DNA from: CAYMKE01 sp964345135 | Lineage (GTDB): Bacteria; Bacteroidota; Bacteroidia; Bacteroidales; JBBRXJ01 | Length of the DNA: 9,795 bases | NCBI GenBank assembly: GCA_964345135.1 | Contig: CAYFQI010000092.1 | Coordinates: 1 to 9,795 of the forward strand | Direction of reading: 5' to 3' | Translations under genes and position numbers: made by a program | Shown here: positions 7,596 through 9,795 of the stretch, one piece after another | How positions within the stretch are numbered: the stretch's first letter is position 1 | Layout of the letters: each line of letters begins with the position of its first letter | The notes under the pieces: generated by a model | The model's input: only the letters and a program-made list of their open reading frames with translations | Databases searched by the model: none | Told to the model about the DNA's origin: nothing

Positions 7596-7650
7596 CTTAA
7601 CATGAAATGATTTACAATAATCTTTTGTTCCATTAAAAAAAAATAAAACT

Positions 7651-9795
7651 ATGAAAATTAAAAATAAATTCTTTATTTTATTAAGTATGTTTTTCGTAAC
7701 ATGGCACATGCGGGGAGCTGATTTGCATGTAGGCCAGGGGCAAACATACAGTACAATACAGGCAGCAGTAGATGCCGCCTCACCGGATGATGTAATAATT
7801 ATTCATCAGGGAACTTACAGGGAACAGGTCGAAATTGATGTAGAAGGCCTGACATTTCAACCCAATGGTACAGATACCGTAACAGTAAGCGGTACAGAAG
7901 TCATTACCAATTGGACAAGTAAGGGAAATGGTGTGTATAGTGCTATTGTAAATTGGGATGTAACTGAAGGCGGCCAGAGCAACCAGGTTTTTATTGACGG
8001 TGAAATGATCCATCTCGCCAGGTGGCCCAAACGTCCCGTACCAGAAACAGGTGATTTTGTCAACGACCTCGAACTTGGTGAAATGAACGGCGCCACAGAT
8101 GAAGGGGATGAATTGGTGGAAATAATTGACCATGACTACGACCAGGACAGTTTATGGGTGGGGGCCAAAGTATGGCTTAATTTATCAAATGCGAAAGATA
8201 AAAAAGACGGACAGGGCCATTCAGGTGATGTATTGTCTGTAGACGGCACATATATCCTGTTAAATACAACAGGAAATGTTGGAAATGATAATTGGGGCAT
8301 CAATGCCGGTACCCGGTATTATTTTTTCGACCCTGCCCCTGAACAGGTAGCAGCACATGGAGGCATAACAAATGTATTAGGAAAAAACGAATGGTGGAAA
8401 CACAATGACACCCTTTATGTTAAAACAAAAGACGGAAATACACCGTCTGCCACTGGTACCGATGATAATGTGGTGGAAGTGAAAAAACGTGCATTTGGAT
8501 TTATGCCTACAGAAACAGCCGGTTCATTAAAAAATATCACGATTAAAGATATTAATTTATTTGCCACAAGCATTACAACAGATACAAAATACGAAGGACG
8601 TAACACATTGTCAAGCGCTAAAAATAATGTCATTGATGGCATTAATGCAAAATATATTCACCATTTTACCGATGTAAGCGGTCATTTTCAGGTTCAATGG
8701 AATGGACAATCAGGCATCATTTTAAGCGGAACAGACAATATGTTGATAAACAGCACTATAAAATATACTGCGGGTTCTGCGATATCTTGTATGGGAGAAA
8801 GCAATAAAATCCATAATAATTATATAGACCATTGTAATTACCAGGTTACAGAATCAGGATCTATTAACTTTGGCCTGTATGCTACTTATACTCAAAATCA
8901 TGACATAGGATATAACACCATTTCAAATACACCACATGCCGCAATTACATTGCGTGGGATTAAAAATGGAAATGTAAGAAGCAAAGGGGTTGCCAGGATA
9001 CATCACAATATCATGCATGACTGTTTAACGAGGGTTCATGATTCGGGTTTGTTGGATGGGGGTAAAAATTATGACTGGCTCCGTATAGACCACAATATCA
9101 TGTATAATGCACCCGGATATTTACAAATAGGGGTTTACCTGGATTTTGGTGATACAAAAATGAATGATATGGGACGTATGTTAATAGACCATAATGTGAT
9201 ATATAACATTGAAAGGCCTGTGCAGATGAACCATTGCAATTCATACAGGATTTATAACAATACAATCAGGGCAACCGGTGATAATGACGGACTTCGATTA
9301 AGTCACCGGGCATTAAATGATGATGTATATATTGTGAATAATATTGCTAAAAATTATACAACAGCAAATGCAGTTAGCCTTACGAATTATTATAATAGCA
9401 CCTGGAGCAATGTCGTGGCAGATCCTGATTTTGCTACAGCTGACTTTCAGCTGGTTGAAAATTCTACTACCCAGGATAATGTCATTAACCAGGGAACAGA
9501 ATTGGCTTTTTTTAGTGACTCACTTATCAATGACACCACAGATTTAGGCGCTTATGAATATGGAAAACCCAAATGGATTGCCGGTTATTATGGTACAACT
9601 ATGACCAGGGTTTCCGAGCCGGAATTTTCTTCTGATGAAGGATCTTATTCAAGTCTTAACTTATCCCTTTCAACAAGTACATCCGGTGTAACCATTCGCT
9701 ATACAACAAATGGTAAAACACCTACCAGAACCTATGGTATAGTTTATACAGGCAGTTTTGATATTTCATCATCCTGTGAAGTGAAGGCTATTGCG
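7651..9795 (+). CDS. Secreted right-handed parallel beta-helix protein, probable polysaccharide-active enzyme with chitobiase-like C-terminal domain (3' end beyond window)
   Basis: An open frame of exactly 715 codons starts at ATG 7651 and reaches the right edge without a stop, so the true C-terminus is missing. Residues 1-23 are a Sec signal peptide (MKIKNKFFILLSMFFVTWHMRGA, likely cleaved before DLHVG). The beta helix opens with YSTIQAAVDAASPDDVIIIHQGTYREQV (33-60), the standard first coil of many lyases and glycosidases. The segment QVFIDGEMIHLARWP (112-126) resembles beta-helix proteins of the GH141 type and relatives. Coil repeats are visible as IHHNIMHD (450-457), IDHNIMYN (479-486), IDHNVIYN (512-519) and IYNNTI (534-539), ending in DLGAYEYG (631-638). 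From about 656 a CHB_HEX_C_1-type domain begins (SEPEFSSDEGSYSSLNLSLST, then IRYTTNGKTPT), as is common at the ends of secreted Bacteroidetes carbohydrate enzymes. The family could be a glycosidase or a lyase; I cannot name the substrate or the catalytic residues with confidence. It is last in the visible operon and may degrade the polymer outside the cytoplasm. There is no separate promoter that I trust in the 55-base gap. Confidence 0.82.
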   Translation, partial: MKIKNKFFILLSMFFVTWHMRGADLHVGQGQTYSTIQAAVDAASPDDVIIIHQGTYREQVEIDVEGLTFQPNGTDTVTVSGTEVITNWTSKGNGVYSAIVNWDVTEGGQSNQVFIDGEMIHLARWPKRPVPETGDFVNDLELGEMNGATDEGDELVEIIDHDYDQDSLWVGAKVWLNLSNAKDKKDGQGHSGDVLSVDGTYILLNTTGNVGNDNWGINAGTRYYFFDPAPEQVAAHGGITNVLGKNEWWKHNDTLYVKTKDGNTPSATGTDDNVVEVKKRAFGFMPTETAGSLKNITIKDINLFATSITTDTKYEGRNTLSSAKNNVIDGINAKYIHHFTDVSGHFQVQWNGQSGIILSGTDNMLINSTIKYTAGSAISCMGESNKIHNNYIDHCNYQVTESGSINFGLYATYTQNHDIGYNTISNTPHAAITLRGIKNGNVRSKGVARIHHNIMHDCLTRVHDSGLLDGGKNYDWLRIDHNIMYNAPGYLQIGVYLDFGDTKMNDMGRMLIDHNVIYNIERPVQMNHCNSYRIYNNTIRATGDNDGLRLSHRALNDDVYIVNNIAKNYTTANAVSLTNYYNSTWSNVVADPDFATADFQLVENSTTQDNVINQGTELAFFSDSLINDTTDLGAYEYGKPKWIAGYYGTTMTRVSEPEFSSDEGSYSSLNLSLSTSTSGVTIRYTTNGKTPTRTYGIVYTGSFDISSSCEVKAIA

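Noticed and set aside
7596..7650. A separate promoter for the beta-helix gene in the 55-base gap (ATCTTTTG near 7620)
   Set aside because: It lacks the TA of the -7 element and a properly spaced TTTG. Operon readthrough is the simpler explanation.
7158..8642. Minus-strand frames opposite the UroD-like and beta-helix genes, including 7780-8133
   Set aside because: Both strands cannot plausibly be coding here. The plus strand carries recognisable domains and the antisense products do not.
7651..9795. Annotation as a PL6 alginate lyase/chondroitinase B
   Set aside because: The first beta-helix coil is similar, but that coil is shared by many beta-helix families. The segment at 112-126 fits glycosidase-type relatives better, and I could not place PL6 catalytic residues.

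Overview
The window looks like a piece of a Bacteroidota (Bacteroidetes) chromosome or metagenomic contig. The evidence is the low GC content, A/T-rich gene leaders without Shine-Dalgarno sites, a perfect TTTG-type/N19/TAnnTTTG promoter, an IgGFc-binding-domain surface protein with Bacteroidetes-type Ig-like repeats, and a cluster resembling a carbohydrate-utilisation locus. A marine or sediment member of Bacteroidia/Marinilabiliales would fit, but the genus cannot be fixed from this sequence.

Layout: (1) Bases 1-2620, minus strand, hold the first 873 codons of a large secreted surface protein: signal peptide, IgGFc-binding-like domain, Ig/CHU-type repeats, then a jelly-roll-like domain. It runs off the left edge. 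(2) Bases 2621-3281 are a divergent intergenic region of about 660 bp. It holds a candidate promoter for the minus-strand gene, a 13-bp direct repeat, an inverted repeat followed by a T-tract, a 12-bp palindrome, and a clear Bacteroidetes promoter for the rightward genes. (3) Bases 3282-9795, plus strand, hold four closely spaced genes. They encode a GntR-type winged-helix regulator fused to a LacI-like sugar-sensing domain, a sodium:solute symporter with two unusual hydrophilic insertions, a UroD/MtaA-like protein with a zinc-type HxC motif, and a secreted right-handed beta-helix protein with a chitobiase-like C-terminal domain. The last is cut by the right edge.

Proposed working (inference): the beta-helix protein acts outside the cytoplasm on a polysaccharide or glycan. 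The Na+-driven symporter brings a small product across the inner membrane, and the GntR/LacI-like regulator senses a sugar and controls the operon. The UroD-like protein is the odd partner. It is not a haem-pathway enzyme by its residues or its context, and may act on a methyl group or otherwise modify the imported compound. No SusC/SusD pair is visible, so this is not a canonical polysaccharide utilisation locus within the window. The leftward surface protein is probably an independent transcription unit.

No tRNA, rRNA, CRISPR array, intact insertion sequence or phage gene was found.
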